Positions 32,116 to 39,305 of a DNA stretch of 64,000 nt are shown here, one piece after another. Source of the stretch: JBMNPT01 sp050943735. Its GTDB lineage: Bacteria; Bacillota; Clostridia; Oscillospirales; RGIG577. A program made the position numbers and the translations under genes. Below the pieces are notes generated by a model. The model was not told the DNA's origin. It saw only the letters and a list, made by a program, of their open reading frames with translations, and did not search any database. Location of the stretch: the NCBI GenBank assembly GCA_050943735.1, contig JBMNPT010000001.1, positions 1-64,000 on the forward strand, read 5' to 3'. Each line of letters starts with the position of its first letter. The stretch's first letter is position 1.

Positions 32116-32889
32116 TTACTCCAGAATCAGCCGTTCTATTTTTGTGGTTTTGCCCATTTTTTCGTCGATTTCCGCCACAATGGCCTGCATCCGGACTGGA
32201 TTTTTACACGCTTCAAACCTCTGAGGCAATTGGGTTGTGAATTTCAGCAGCACATTTTTGCTGTCCACCCCGATCACCGACCAGATGGGACCGGTCATCC
32301 CCACATCGGTGATATACCCCAGCCCGCCCGGGAAAATGCACTCGTCGGCGGTGGGCACGTGGGTGTGGGTGCCGAACAGCAGCGCTGCACGGCCATCCAG
32401 ATGATGGGCCATGGCGATTTTTTCACTGGTGGCTTCGGCGTGGAAATCCACAATCACCACATCGGCCTGAGCGCCCTGCTCCCGCAGCAGCTTATCCATG
32501 GCCGCGAAGGGATTTTCATAGGCCTCCAAATACACCCGGCCCATGAGATTGACCACCAGCACCCGGGCAGCTCCCACATCCAGGGTGGTCCACCCGTGGC
32601 CCGGTGCCGCCGGATACAAATTGCAGGGGCGCACCACCATGGGGGTATCATCCAGATAATCATAGACCTCCCTCTTTTGGAACACATGGTTGCCGGTGGT
32701 GATCACATCCGCGCCGGCGTCAAAAATGCTCTCGCAGCTCTCCTGGGTGACCCCATTGCCCTTGGCGGCGTTTTCGCCGTTGACAATGCACAGGTCGATT
32801 CCCAGCTCTCGCCGCAGCCCAGGCAGCCGCCGCCGCAGAAATTCACAGGCGCTGACGCCCACCACATCGCCCACTGCCAATACTCTCAT
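32116..32889 (-). CDS. ymdB: YmdB-family metallophosphodiesterase
   Basis: 257 residues (family about 260). The metal-binding motifs VGDVVG, NGENAAKGNG, TTGNHVF, DFHAEATSEK, FGTHTHVPTAD are all present. YmdB hydrolyses cyclic nucleotides in vitro and switches Bacillus between biofilm and motile states. The start ATG 32889 matches the family N-terminus MRVLAVGDVVG; the ribosome site is modest (AAAGGA). It follows rny through a terminator and precedes spoVS. Confidence 0.94.
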   Translation of the reverse strand: MRVLAVGDVVGVSACEFLRRRLPGLRRELGIDLCIVNGENAAKGNGVTQESCESIFDAGADVITTGNHVFQKREVYDYLDDTPMVVRPCNLYPAAPGHGWTTLDVGAARVLVVNLMGRVYLEAYENPFAAMDKLLREQGAQADVVIVDFHAEATSEKIAMAHHLDGRAALLFGTHTHVPTADECIFPGGLGYITDVGMTGPIWSVIGVDSKNVLLKFTTQLPQRFEACKNPVRMQAIVAEIDEKMGKTTKIERLILE

Positions 32890-32910
32890 GCCTACCGTCC
32901 TTTCCCACGC

Positions 32911-32933
32911 AAAAGGGGGCCCTGCGGCCCCCT
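32911..32933 (-). terminator. Hairpin between rny and ymdB
   Basis: Perfect 8-bp GC stem AGGGGGCC/GGCCCCCT with a 4-nt loop, followed by TTTTG on the minus strand. The short T run suggests partial termination, tuning ymdB relative to rny. Confidence 0.6.
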
Positions 32934-32943
32934 GATTTTTCTG

Positions 32944-34485
32944 TTACTTAGCGTAATCGATGACCTTGGTCTCACGCACTGCATTGACCTTGATCTGACC
33001 CGGATACTCCAGTTCGTCCTCGATCTTTTTGACCAGATTGCGAACCAACAGCACCAGCTCATCGTCGGAGATCTTCTCCGGATTGACCAGAATCCGAATC
33101 TCCCGGCCGGCCTGAATGGCGAAGGATTTGTCCACTCCAGGGAAGGAGTTGGCAATGGCCTCCAGATTTTCCAGCCGTTTTACATAGGAATCCAGACTTT
33201 CTCTTCTGGCGCCGGGACGAGCTGCCGAAATGGCATCCGCCGCCCGCACAATGAAGGCAATGGTGGATTCCGGTTCCACGTCGCCATGATGGGCGGCGAT
33301 GGCATTGACCGTTTCTGCGTTTTCCCGGTATTTCCGGGCCAGCTCCACGCCGATCATCACGTGAGAGCCTTCCATTTCATGGTCCGCGGCCTTGCCGATG
33401 TCATGCAGCAGTCCGGCGCGCTTGGCGGCGGTGACATTCACATGCAGCTCGGCGGCGATGAGACCGGAGAGATGGGCCACCTCAATGGAGTGGTCCAGCA
33501 CATTCTGACCATAGCTGGTGCGGTACCGCAGACGGCCCAGCAGCTTCATGATTTCAGGATGTACACCGTGGACGCCGGTTTCAAAGGTGGCGCGTTCCGC
33601 CTCCGCCTTCATGGTGGCTTCCACTTCCTTACGGGCCTTTTCCACCATCTCCTCAATGCGGGCGGGATGAATCCGGCCGTCGGCAATCAGCTTTTCCAGC
33701 GCGATGCGGGCGATTTCCCGGCGCACACTGTCAAAGCAGGACAAGGTGATGGCTTCGGGGGTGTCGTCGATGATGAGATCCACCCCGGTCATGGTTTCCA
33801 ACGTGCGGATGTTGCGGCCTTCCCGGCCGATGATGCGTCCCTTCATTTCGTCATTGGGCAGGGGCACCACCGATACGGTGGCTTCCGACACATGGTCGGC
33901 GCCGCAGCGGGAAATGGCCAGCGAAATGATATCCCGGGCCTTTTCTTCCGCCTCTTCTTTCAGGCGCGCTTCAATCTCCTTGATTTTGAGGGCAGCGTCA
34001 TGCTTCACGTCCTGCTCAATGCTGGCCAACAGATAATCCTTGGCCTCTGTGACGGTCAGTCCGCTGATCCCCTCCAACTTCTCGATTTCTTTTTCTTTGA
34101 TTTGCTCGATCTCTTCTTTGATTGCTTCTGTTTCTTTGATTTTTTTATTCAGTTTTTCGTCCTTCTGCTCCAGAGCCTCCACCTTACGGTCCATGGATTC
34201 CTCTTTTTGCTGAAGTCTTCTCTCCTGTCGGCTGATTTCATTGCGACGTTCACGCTGTTCAGCTTCCACGTCGTTTTTCATCTTCTGGATCTCTTCCTTC
34301 GCCTCGATGAGCGCCTCACGCTTTCTGCTTTCGGAGTTCTTGATGGCGTCGTTGATGATCCGCTTGGCCTCTTCCTCTGCACTGCCAATGGCGGCTTCGC
34401 CGACCTTTTTTCTATAAGCAACGCCGATGATAAGACCAACGACGATGCATGCCACACACAATGCAACTGTAATCAGTGGGGAAAT
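32944..34485 (-). CDS. rny: Ribonuclease Y
   Basis: 513 residues: membrane anchor (about 3-25), long coiled coil (30-190, rich in Glu/Lys/Arg), KH domain with GRIIGREGRNIRT (about 215-227) and HD domain with RAGLLHDIGKAADHEM (about 350-365). It is the main endoribonuclease initiating mRNA decay and is membrane-bound. The start is unusual. AGGAGG (34494-34499) is 8 nt before an in-frame ATT (34485-34483), whereas the only upstream candidate, GTG 34494-34492, overlaps the ribosome site itself. I chose ATT; with GTG the protein would be 516 residues. Confidence 0.93.
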   Translation of the reverse strand: MSPLITVALCVACIVVGLIIGVAYRKKVGEAAIGSAEEEAKRIINDAIKNSESRKREALIEAKEEIQKMKNDVEAEQRERRNEISRQERRLQQKEESMDRKVEALEQKDEKLNKKIKETEAIKEEIEQIKEKEIEKLEGISGLTVTEAKDYLLASIEQDVKHDAALKIKEIEARLKEEAEEKARDIISLAISRCGADHVSEATVSVVPLPNDEMKGRIIGREGRNIRTLETMTGVDLIIDDTPEAITLSCFDSVRREIARIALEKLIADGRIHPARIEEMVEKARKEVEATMKAEAERATFETGVHGVHPEIMKLLGRLRYRTSYGQNVLDHSIEVAHLSGLIAAELHVNVTAAKRAGLLHDIGKAADHEMEGSHVMIGVELARKYRENAETVNAIAAHHGDVEPESTIAFIVRAADAISAARPGARRESLDSYVKRLENLEAIANSFPGVDKSFAIQAGREIRILVNPEKISDDELVLLVRNLVKKIEDELEYPGQIKVNAVRETKVIDYAK

Positions 34486-34607
34486 GAGTACCACCTCCTG
34501 CTGTAAAATTTGAGATTGTCACGAAACAAAAAATCACAAAAGAAAGTAAAAGAATTCGTTTTTTGGGAGGGACAGAACCGAAAAAGTGTACTTCTGCCTC
34601 ATGTTAT

Positions 34608-34636
34608 ATTTTATCTATACTTTACAAAGCTGTCAA
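34608..34636 (-). promoter_or_regulatory. Promoter of rny-ymdB-spoVS
   Basis: -35 TTGACA (34631-34636), 17-nt spacer, -10 TAAAAT (34608-34613). About 115 nt of untranslated leader follow. Confidence 0.8.
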
Positions 34637-34675
34637 GAAAACAAATGGCGATTTCTTGCATTTTCTCAAAAATCC

Positions 34676-35749
34676 TCACTCCTGCAGCAAATCCAGCAGA
34701 GTGATACAAGTGAGCGCCTCCACCAGCGGCAGGGCGCAAAGGGCCGCGCAGGGATTGTAATACACATCGCCGCCCCGCTCACTTTCCTCTCGGGTGAGGT
34801 AGTCCAGCACCGACATACGAGCCCGGGGCCGCCCCATGGGAGCCACCGCGCAGCGGAACACCACCGGCATCCCGTTGGTGACGCCATAGCTGAGGCCCCC
34901 CTGGCAATTGGTGTAGGTGCGGATGCTTCCCCCGCTCTCGCAGTAGGCGTCCGCCGTCTGAGTGCCCCACTTTTCCGCCATGGGGAAACCGTCGCCAAAC
35001 TCCACTCCCCGCACGGTGGGCAGCGCAAACAGCGCCCGGGAAATGCAGCTCTCCACTCCGTCAAACAGAGGAGATCCCACTCCGGCGCGCAGATTTAGCA
35101 CCGCACACTCCACCGTACAGCCCACAGTTTCGCCCTTGTGAGCCGCGGCGGAAATTTCTTCCTCCACCAGCTGCTCCCCGCCGGGTCGAATCAGTGGCAG
35201 GGATCGGTAAGACAGTTTTTCCAGCAAATCCAACTCCAGCTGCACCGGGTCAAACCGCCGGTCCCGCACCCGTCCCACCGAGGCAAAGTGACTGCCCACC
35301 AACACGCTGTATCGTTCCGCCAGCAACTGCCGAGCCACCTCGCCCGCCGCCACCAACGGGATTTGCAGGCTGTGGCTCAAATGTCCCATGCCACCGGTGG
35401 ACGAGATCTCCCCATACCGAGCCAGCGAGATAAACTGAGGCCCGCCCGGCTCCAGGACCAGTTCCTGGCTCTGCTTTTCCACATTCATGTTGTCTGCCAG
35501 CAGGGTGATGGGTGTACCGGTGGTACAGCCCTCCTGCACACCGCTCACCACCCGGACGGTACCGGGCAAATCCTTGAGCCCGGCGGCATATTTGCCCCGC
35601 AGGGTGAAATACCGGCTCACCGCCGCCGACACCCGCTGAAAATCCACCGAGAGCCCTTGTTCGGCCCCTTCCAGCACAGCGCCCAGCTGATGACGTCCAC
35701 CCTCGCCAAACAGGGTGATACGAAATCTTCTGCCCAAACTGCTGCCCAT
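34676..35749 (-). CDS. Divergent chorismate-synthase homologue (AroC-like, active-site residues missing)
   Basis: 357 residues, full length for chorismate synthase, with family pieces MGSSLGRRFRITLFGE, VRVVSGVQEGCTTGTPI, VEFGDGFPMAEKWGTQ and YNPCAALCALPLVEAL. Key catalytic segments have changed: GESHG reads GEGGR, RPGHADYT reads EPGGPQFIS, GGGRSSARET reads TGGMGHLSHS, and the arginine in the final DPC..IRAVP motif is Cys. Both invariant histidines are therefore lost. It may be an enzyme of different activity or a non-catalytic protein. ATG 35749 follows GAGAGGAAG; an upstream frame to 36025 lies in the divergent promoter region. Monocistronic. Confidence 0.75.
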   Translation of the reverse strand: MGSSLGRRFRITLFGEGGRHQLGAVLEGAEQGLSVDFQRVSAAVSRYFTLRGKYAAGLKDLPGTVRVVSGVQEGCTTGTPITLLADNMNVEKQSQELVLEPGGPQFISLARYGEISSTGGMGHLSHSLQIPLVAAGEVARQLLAERYSVLVGSHFASVGRVRDRRFDPVQLELDLLEKLSYRSLPLIRPGGEQLVEEEISAAAHKGETVGCTVECAVLNLRAGVGSPLFDGVESCISRALFALPTVRGVEFGDGFPMAEKWGTQTADAYCESGGSIRTYTNCQGGLSYGVTNGMPVVFRCAVAPMGRPRARMSVLDYLTREESERGGDVYYNPCAALCALPLVEALTCITLLDLLQE

Positions 35750-35783
35750 CCCCGTCACTTCCTCTCTGTGTTTCTGTGGCTTC

Positions 35784-35848
35784 ATTATACCATATCCCAG
35801 GCCGCTGTGCACCCTACACTGGTCAAGCCGGACAAAATGTGCTATACT
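35784..35848. promoter_or_regulatory. Divergent promoters of the AroC-like and NusG-II genes
   Basis: Minus strand: TGG followed by TATAAT (35784-35789), an extended -10 without a clear -35. Plus strand: TGC followed by TATACT (35843-35848), likewise extended -10. Confidence 0.55.
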
Positions 35849-35879
35849 GTCTTCATCGACCAGGCGAGGAGGCGTTTTG

Positions 35880-36233
35880 ATGAAACGGGGCGACAAGGCG
35901 CTGTTGGCCGGACTGGTGCTCTGTCTGGCCGCAGCGGGACTGTACTTCATATGGCCCAGACAGGAGGCGGGTGTGGTGATGATCCTGCAGGATGAGCAGC
36001 TGCTGGATACATTGCCGCTGGACACCGACTGCGTTTATCCCATCGGCGAGGGCAATGTGCTGGAAATCCGGGATGGCAAGGCCTTTATGCAGAGCGCCGA
36101 CTGCCCGGACCAGATCTGCGTCCACATGGCGCCCATCAGCCGGGAGGGCGAAACCATCGTCTGCCTGCCCCACAAAGTGGTCATCAAAGCCAGGGGCGGC
36201 AGCCAGAGCGATCTGGACGGGCTCTCCCAGTGA
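35880..36233 (+). CDS. NusG domain II-containing protein
   Basis: 117 residues: one N-terminal membrane helix (8-25, LLAGLVLCLAAAGLYFIW) and a NusG-II/DUF1312-type beta domain. The signature SADCPDQICVHMAPISREGETIVCLPHKVVIKARGG (key residues: two Cys, His, ICxH, IVCLP) is complete. It is exposed outside the membrane. In Clostridia it is usually paired with a Gx-type transporter, as here, where the stop overlaps the next start (GTGA). GAGGAGG supports ATG 35880. Function not established; redox or quinone-linked uptake partners have been suggested only from context. Confidence 0.85.
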   Translation: MKRGDKALLAGLVLCLAAAGLYFIWPRQEAGVVMILQDEQLLDTLPLDTDCVYPIGEGNVLEIRDGKAFMQSADCPDQICVHMAPISREGETIVCLPHKVVIKARGGSQSDLDGLSQ

Positions 36234-36748
36234 AATTCCCAACCTCTCGCCGCATTGCCCTGTACGGCCTGCTCATCTGCCTCAGCCTCATCTTCTCCTA
36301 TGTGGAGAGTTTCCTCATCCTGCCTGTCCCGGTGCCCGGCATCAAACTGGGGCTGGCCAATATTGTCACCCTGCTGGCCCTCTTCACCCTGCCTCTGGGG
36401 GGTGCATTGACCATCAGCCTGCTGCGGGTGCTGCTGGCGGCCCTGCTCTTCGGCCGCACCGGCTCCCTCATCTTCAGCCTGTCCGGCTGTCTGCTCAGCT
36501 TCGCCGGGATGGCTCTGGCCCGCCGCTCCCAGCTTTTCAGCCTGCTGGGGGTCAGCATTCTGGGCGGTCTGCTCCACAATGTGGGACAGCTGTGCGCCGC
36601 CGCCTGGGTGATTCACAACGCCGCTCTGCTCTATTATCTGCCGGTGCTGCTGGCCGCGGGCGGGCTGTGCGGTCTGCTCACCGGCAAAGTTGCCCATTTG
36701 GTGCTGGGCCATCTACAAAAAACCGGTTTTGGCGACTTTCTCCGGTAA
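36230..36748 (+). CDS. Gx transporter family protein (heptaprenyl-diphosphate-synthase component I-like)
   Basis: 172 residues with five or six membrane helices and the family motif GIKLGLANIVTLLALF (about 37-52), plus ISLLRVLLAALLFG. This family is annotated both as 'heptaprenyl diphosphate synthase component I' and as an ECF-type 'Gx transporter'; its all-membrane nature fits a transporter S component better. The start is GTG 36230 inside the NusG-II stop (GTGA), with no separate ribosome site, so translation is coupled. Substrate unknown, perhaps a quinone or prenyl-related precursor. Confidence 0.82.
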   Translation: MKFPTSRRIALYGLLICLSLIFSYVESFLILPVPVPGIKLGLANIVTLLALFTLPLGGALTISLLRVLLAALLFGRTGSLIFSLSGCLLSFAGMALARRSQLFSLLGVSILGGLLHNVGQLCAAAWVIHNAALLYYLPVLLAAGGLCGLLTGKVAHLVLGHLQKTGFGDFLR

Positions 36749-36813
36749 AGGGCTTTACAAAATCCCACATCTATATTACACTGGAAATACGGCATCGCGT
36801 GATGTCTGCAGTA

Positions 36814-36919
36814 TGGTAGAATGGAAAAAGTAAACAAACGGGGCCCACGGTATGAGGGCTCTGCTTTCTCACAGCCTGCTGTATGACACAGATCGTCTTT
36901 GCGCGTTCTGTGTTTTTTT
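36814..36919 (+). promoter_or_regulatory. Extended -10 promoter and leader terminator ahead of paaK
   Basis: TGG then TAGAAT (36817-36822) forms an extended -10. About 60 nt later is the stem ACACAGA (36886-36892)/TCTGTGT (36907-36913) followed by seven T, some 80 nt before the paaK start. This is either an attenuator or the end of a short RNA. No known riboswitch consensus was recognised. Apart from this, 36749-36996 contains nothing I can identify. Confidence 0.45.
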
Positions 36920-36996
36920 ATTTGCAAAGTCCGGTCCGCCCGGCCGACGGGGGCGGAAAACCGGCCCATTTCCGCGGCAGAACGGGGTAGAGAACC

Positions 36997-38286
36997 ATGT
37001 ACTTCCAAAAAGAAATCGAAACCATGAAGCGCAGCGAACTGGAAGAGCTGCAATTGCGCAAACTGAAATGGACGGTGCAGTATTGCTATGACAATGTGCC
37101 CATGTACCGCAAAAAATTTGACGCCGCCGGTGTGACCGCCGACAAAATCAAATCCCTCAAGGACATCCAGTATCTCCCCTATACTTATAAGAGCGATTTC
37201 AAGGAAAACTATCCTTTCGGCATGTTTGCAGTGCCCCGCAAGGAAATTGTCCGGGTGCACGGCTCCAGCGGCACCACCGGCAAACCCACCATTGTGGGCT
37301 ACACCCGGGCGGACATGGACATGTGGAGCGACCTGATTGCCAGAATTGTCACCATGGCGGGCGTGGGGCCCGACGACGTGGCCCAGATTGCCTTTGGCTA
37401 CGGCCTGTTCACCGGCGGCTTCGGCCTGCACCAGGGTCTGGAAAAGGTGGGGGCCATGGTCATTCCCCTTTCCAGCGGCAATACCGAACGTCAGCTGATG
37501 ATCATGCAGGATATGGGGACCACCGCCCTCATCGCTACCCCCTCCTACGCCATCTATCTTTCGGAGATGATCCGGGAACGGGGTATCAAGACCAACCTGC
37601 GGGTGGGCCTCTTTGGCGGAGAAGGCTGTACCGCCGCCATGCGGGAGCAGATTGAAAAGAATATGGGTATCATCGTCACCGACAACTGGGGCATGAGCGA
37701 ACTTATCGGTCCCGGCGTATCGGGCGAATGTATCTACCGGGATGGTCTGCATCTGGCGGAAGACCACTTCCTGCCCGAAATCATCAACCCCGAGACCGAA
37801 GAGGTGCTGGCGCCCGGAGAGACTGGTGAAATTGTGGTGACCTCGCTGGATAAGCAAGCCATTCCGGTCATCCGGTACCGTACCCGGGACATCACCCGCC
37901 TGAACTACGAGCCCTGTAAGTGCGGCCGCACTCATGTGCGGATGGACAAGATCAAAGGCCGCAGCGATGACATGATCGTGTTCAAGGGGGTCAATGTATT
38001 CCCCTCTCAGATCGAAGCGGCCATTATGGGCGTGGATCAAGTGGCGCCTCACTATATGATTCACCTCACCACCGAGGGTGTGGTGGACAACATGGAGGTT
38101 CAGCTGGAGCTGAACAACAGCGACCTGCTGGAAAGCTACGGCGAACTGAAAAAGCTGGAGCAGCAGGTCACCGACCGGCTGCACTCCACGCTGGGACTGC
38201 GGGCCAAGGTTCGTCTTGTGGAGCCCAACTCCCTGCCCCGTTTTGAAGGCAAGGCCAAGCGCATCATTGATGATCGCAAACTGTAA
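36997..38286 (+). CDS. paaK: Phenylacetate-CoA ligase family protein
   Basis: 429 residues of the ANL adenylate-forming superfamily, PaaK branch. Landmarks: YTYKSDFKENYPFGMFAVP, the phosphate loop VHGSSGTTGKPT (about 90-101), NWGMSELIGPGV and RYRTRDITRLNYEPCKCGRTHVRMDKIKGRSDDMIVFKGVNVFPSQIE (key pieces of the hinge and C-terminal lid). It activates phenylacetate or a related aryl acid to its CoA ester. In anaerobes it often accompanies indolepyruvate oxidoreductase, which is not here. A weak GGGG site precedes ATG 36997. Confidence 0.9.
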   Translation: MYFQKEIETMKRSELEELQLRKLKWTVQYCYDNVPMYRKKFDAAGVTADKIKSLKDIQYLPYTYKSDFKENYPFGMFAVPRKEIVRVHGSSGTTGKPTIVGYTRADMDMWSDLIARIVTMAGVGPDDVAQIAFGYGLFTGGFGLHQGLEKVGAMVIPLSSGNTERQLMIMQDMGTTALIATPSYAIYLSEMIRERGIKTNLRVGLFGGEGCTAAMREQIEKNMGIIVTDNWGMSELIGPGVSGECIYRDGLHLAEDHFLPEIINPETEEVLAPGETGEIVVTSLDKQAIPVIRYRTRDITRLNYEPCKCGRTHVRMDKIKGRSDDMIVFKGVNVFPSQIEAAIMGVDQVAPHYMIHLTTEGVVDNMEVQLELNNSDLLESYGELKKLEQQVTDRLHSTLGLRAKVRLVEPNSLPRFEGKAKRIIDDRKL

Positions 38287-38291
38287 ATCAA

Positions 38292-38326
38292 AAAAGAGCG
38301 GCTTCCAAAAGAAGCCGCTCTTTTTC
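38292..38326. terminator. Bidirectional terminator
   Basis: Stem AAAAGAGCGGCTTC/GAAGCCGCTCTTTT with flanking A and T tracts, between the convergent paaK and methyltransferase genes. Confidence 0.9.
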
Positions 38327-38328
38327 TA

Positions 38329-39042
38329 TCATTTCAAAACACCAGTGATGCCAATGAGATTCATATATTTGCCGCCATCGGCTTTCATCATCGCCCGGTC
38401 CTCCACAGCATATGGATTTTCACAGCTCAGCCAGTCTCTCCATGCCCCGTCAAAACAGGCAAGCTCCCACATCTTCAAATCATCCAGCTCACTTTGAAAT
38501 TTGGGTTTCCACCATCCCATGGAATGCCACATGGTCAGTGCCTCTTCTTCCCAATAAGGTTTCATCTCACCGGGCACATTCTGATGCACCTCAAATTTCA
38601 TGCCGGGAATTGCCAGCGCAATCCACCCGTTTCTTTTCAGCAACGGCCGAATTTTCTCATGAAAAAACACATCATTGTTTCCCACATAGTGATAAGAATC
38701 CACACTGATCACCGCATCAAAATACCCCTCTGCAAAAGGCATATCATTGGCATCTCCATGAATGGGAATAATACAGTTTTCCAATCCCATTTTTTCAAAT
38801 CGCTGATAATTCTCAGTGGCGGAAATCCATAAATCCAAGGCAAAAACCTGAACCCCATATTCTTTTGCCAAAAAAATAGAGGTCAGGCCATTTCCGCACC
38901 CCAAATCCAACACTCTCATCCCAGGGGTCAGAGGCACCTTCTCCAGAATCTCCTCCAACATCATCAGCGGATTGGGACCCATCATATTCTCCCGCAAAAA
39001 TGCTCCGCTATATTTTGAGGCTTTTCCTTTAATCACTGTCAC
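38329..39042 (-). CDS. SAM-dependent methyltransferase
   Basis: 237 residues, class I methyltransferase fold. Motif I is MRVLDLGCGNGLTSIFLA (about 42-59), followed by the acidic loop VFALDLW and HGDANDMPFAEGYFDAVISVDSYHYVG. The tail MWELACFDGAWRDWLSCENPYAVEDRAMM and a Trp-rich lid suggest a small-molecule substrate. The start is GTG 39042, 6 nt after AGGAGG; another GTG two codons later is less well spaced. It is the last minus-strand unit before the tRNA-Tyr; the codon usage is more AT-rich than its neighbours. Substrate unknown. Confidence 0.82.
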   Translation of the reverse strand: MTVIKGKASKYSGAFLRENMMGPNPLMMLEEILEKVPLTPGMRVLDLGCGNGLTSIFLAKEYGVQVFALDLWISATENYQRFEKMGLENCIIPIHGDANDMPFAEGYFDAVISVDSYHYVGNNDVFFHEKIRPLLKRNGWIALAIPGMKFEVHQNVPGEMKPYWEEEALTMWHSMGWWKPKFQSELDDLKMWELACFDGAWRDWLSCENPYAVEDRAMMKADGGKYMNLIGITGVLK

Positions 39043-39086
39043 ACCCCTCCTCCTCTACGATGTGTGAAAATTTTCTTACTTATACA

Positions 39087-39113
39087 AAAAGCACACCTTT
39101 CGGTGTGCTTTTT
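39087..39113 (-). terminator. Terminator of tRNA-Tyr
   Basis: Stem GCACACC/GGTGTGC with loop TTTC; A5 on one side and T6 on the other. It begins right after the tRNA's CCA end on the minus strand. Confidence 0.85.
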
Positions 39114-39198
39114 TGGTGGGGAGAGATGGATTCGAACCATCGAAGCTGATAGCAACAGATTTACAGTCTGCCCCCTTTGGCCACTCGGGAACCTCCCC
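39114..39198 (-). tRNA. tRNA-Tyr (anticodon GUA)
   Basis: An 85-nt class II tRNA with a long variable arm. Acceptor GGGGAGG pairs with TCTCCCC, the anticodon stem-loop is CAGAC-TGTAAAT-CTG (anticodon GTA), the T arm is GATGG-TTCGAATC-CATC, and the 3' CCA is encoded. Confidence 0.95.
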
Positions 39199-39265
39199 AT
39201 ATGCGCTTTTTTCTAAGACGAGGTATATTATAGCATGCCTGTCCGCAAATTGCAAGCATCATTTT

Positions 39266-39299
39266 CAAAAAAAAGCGGGAAAGCTTTTGCTCTCCCGCT
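39266..39299 (-). terminator. Terminator of fbp
   Basis: Stem AGCGGGA/TCCCGCT with a loop of about 12 nt and a minus-strand T8 tract, just after the fbp stop codon at 39306. Confidence 0.75.
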
Positions 39300-39305
39300 T
39301 ATTTT

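Noticed and set aside
32230..34506. 758-residue open frame on the plus strand
   Set aside because: Antisense to ymdB and rny, which carry clear motifs; composition (His/Gln/Leu-rich) is typical of a shadow frame.
36852..37091. 79-residue frame as a regulatory leader peptide of paaK
   Set aside because: No ribosome site; its Phe codons fall in the terminator's 3' half and T tract, not where a ribosome-stalling leader would need them.
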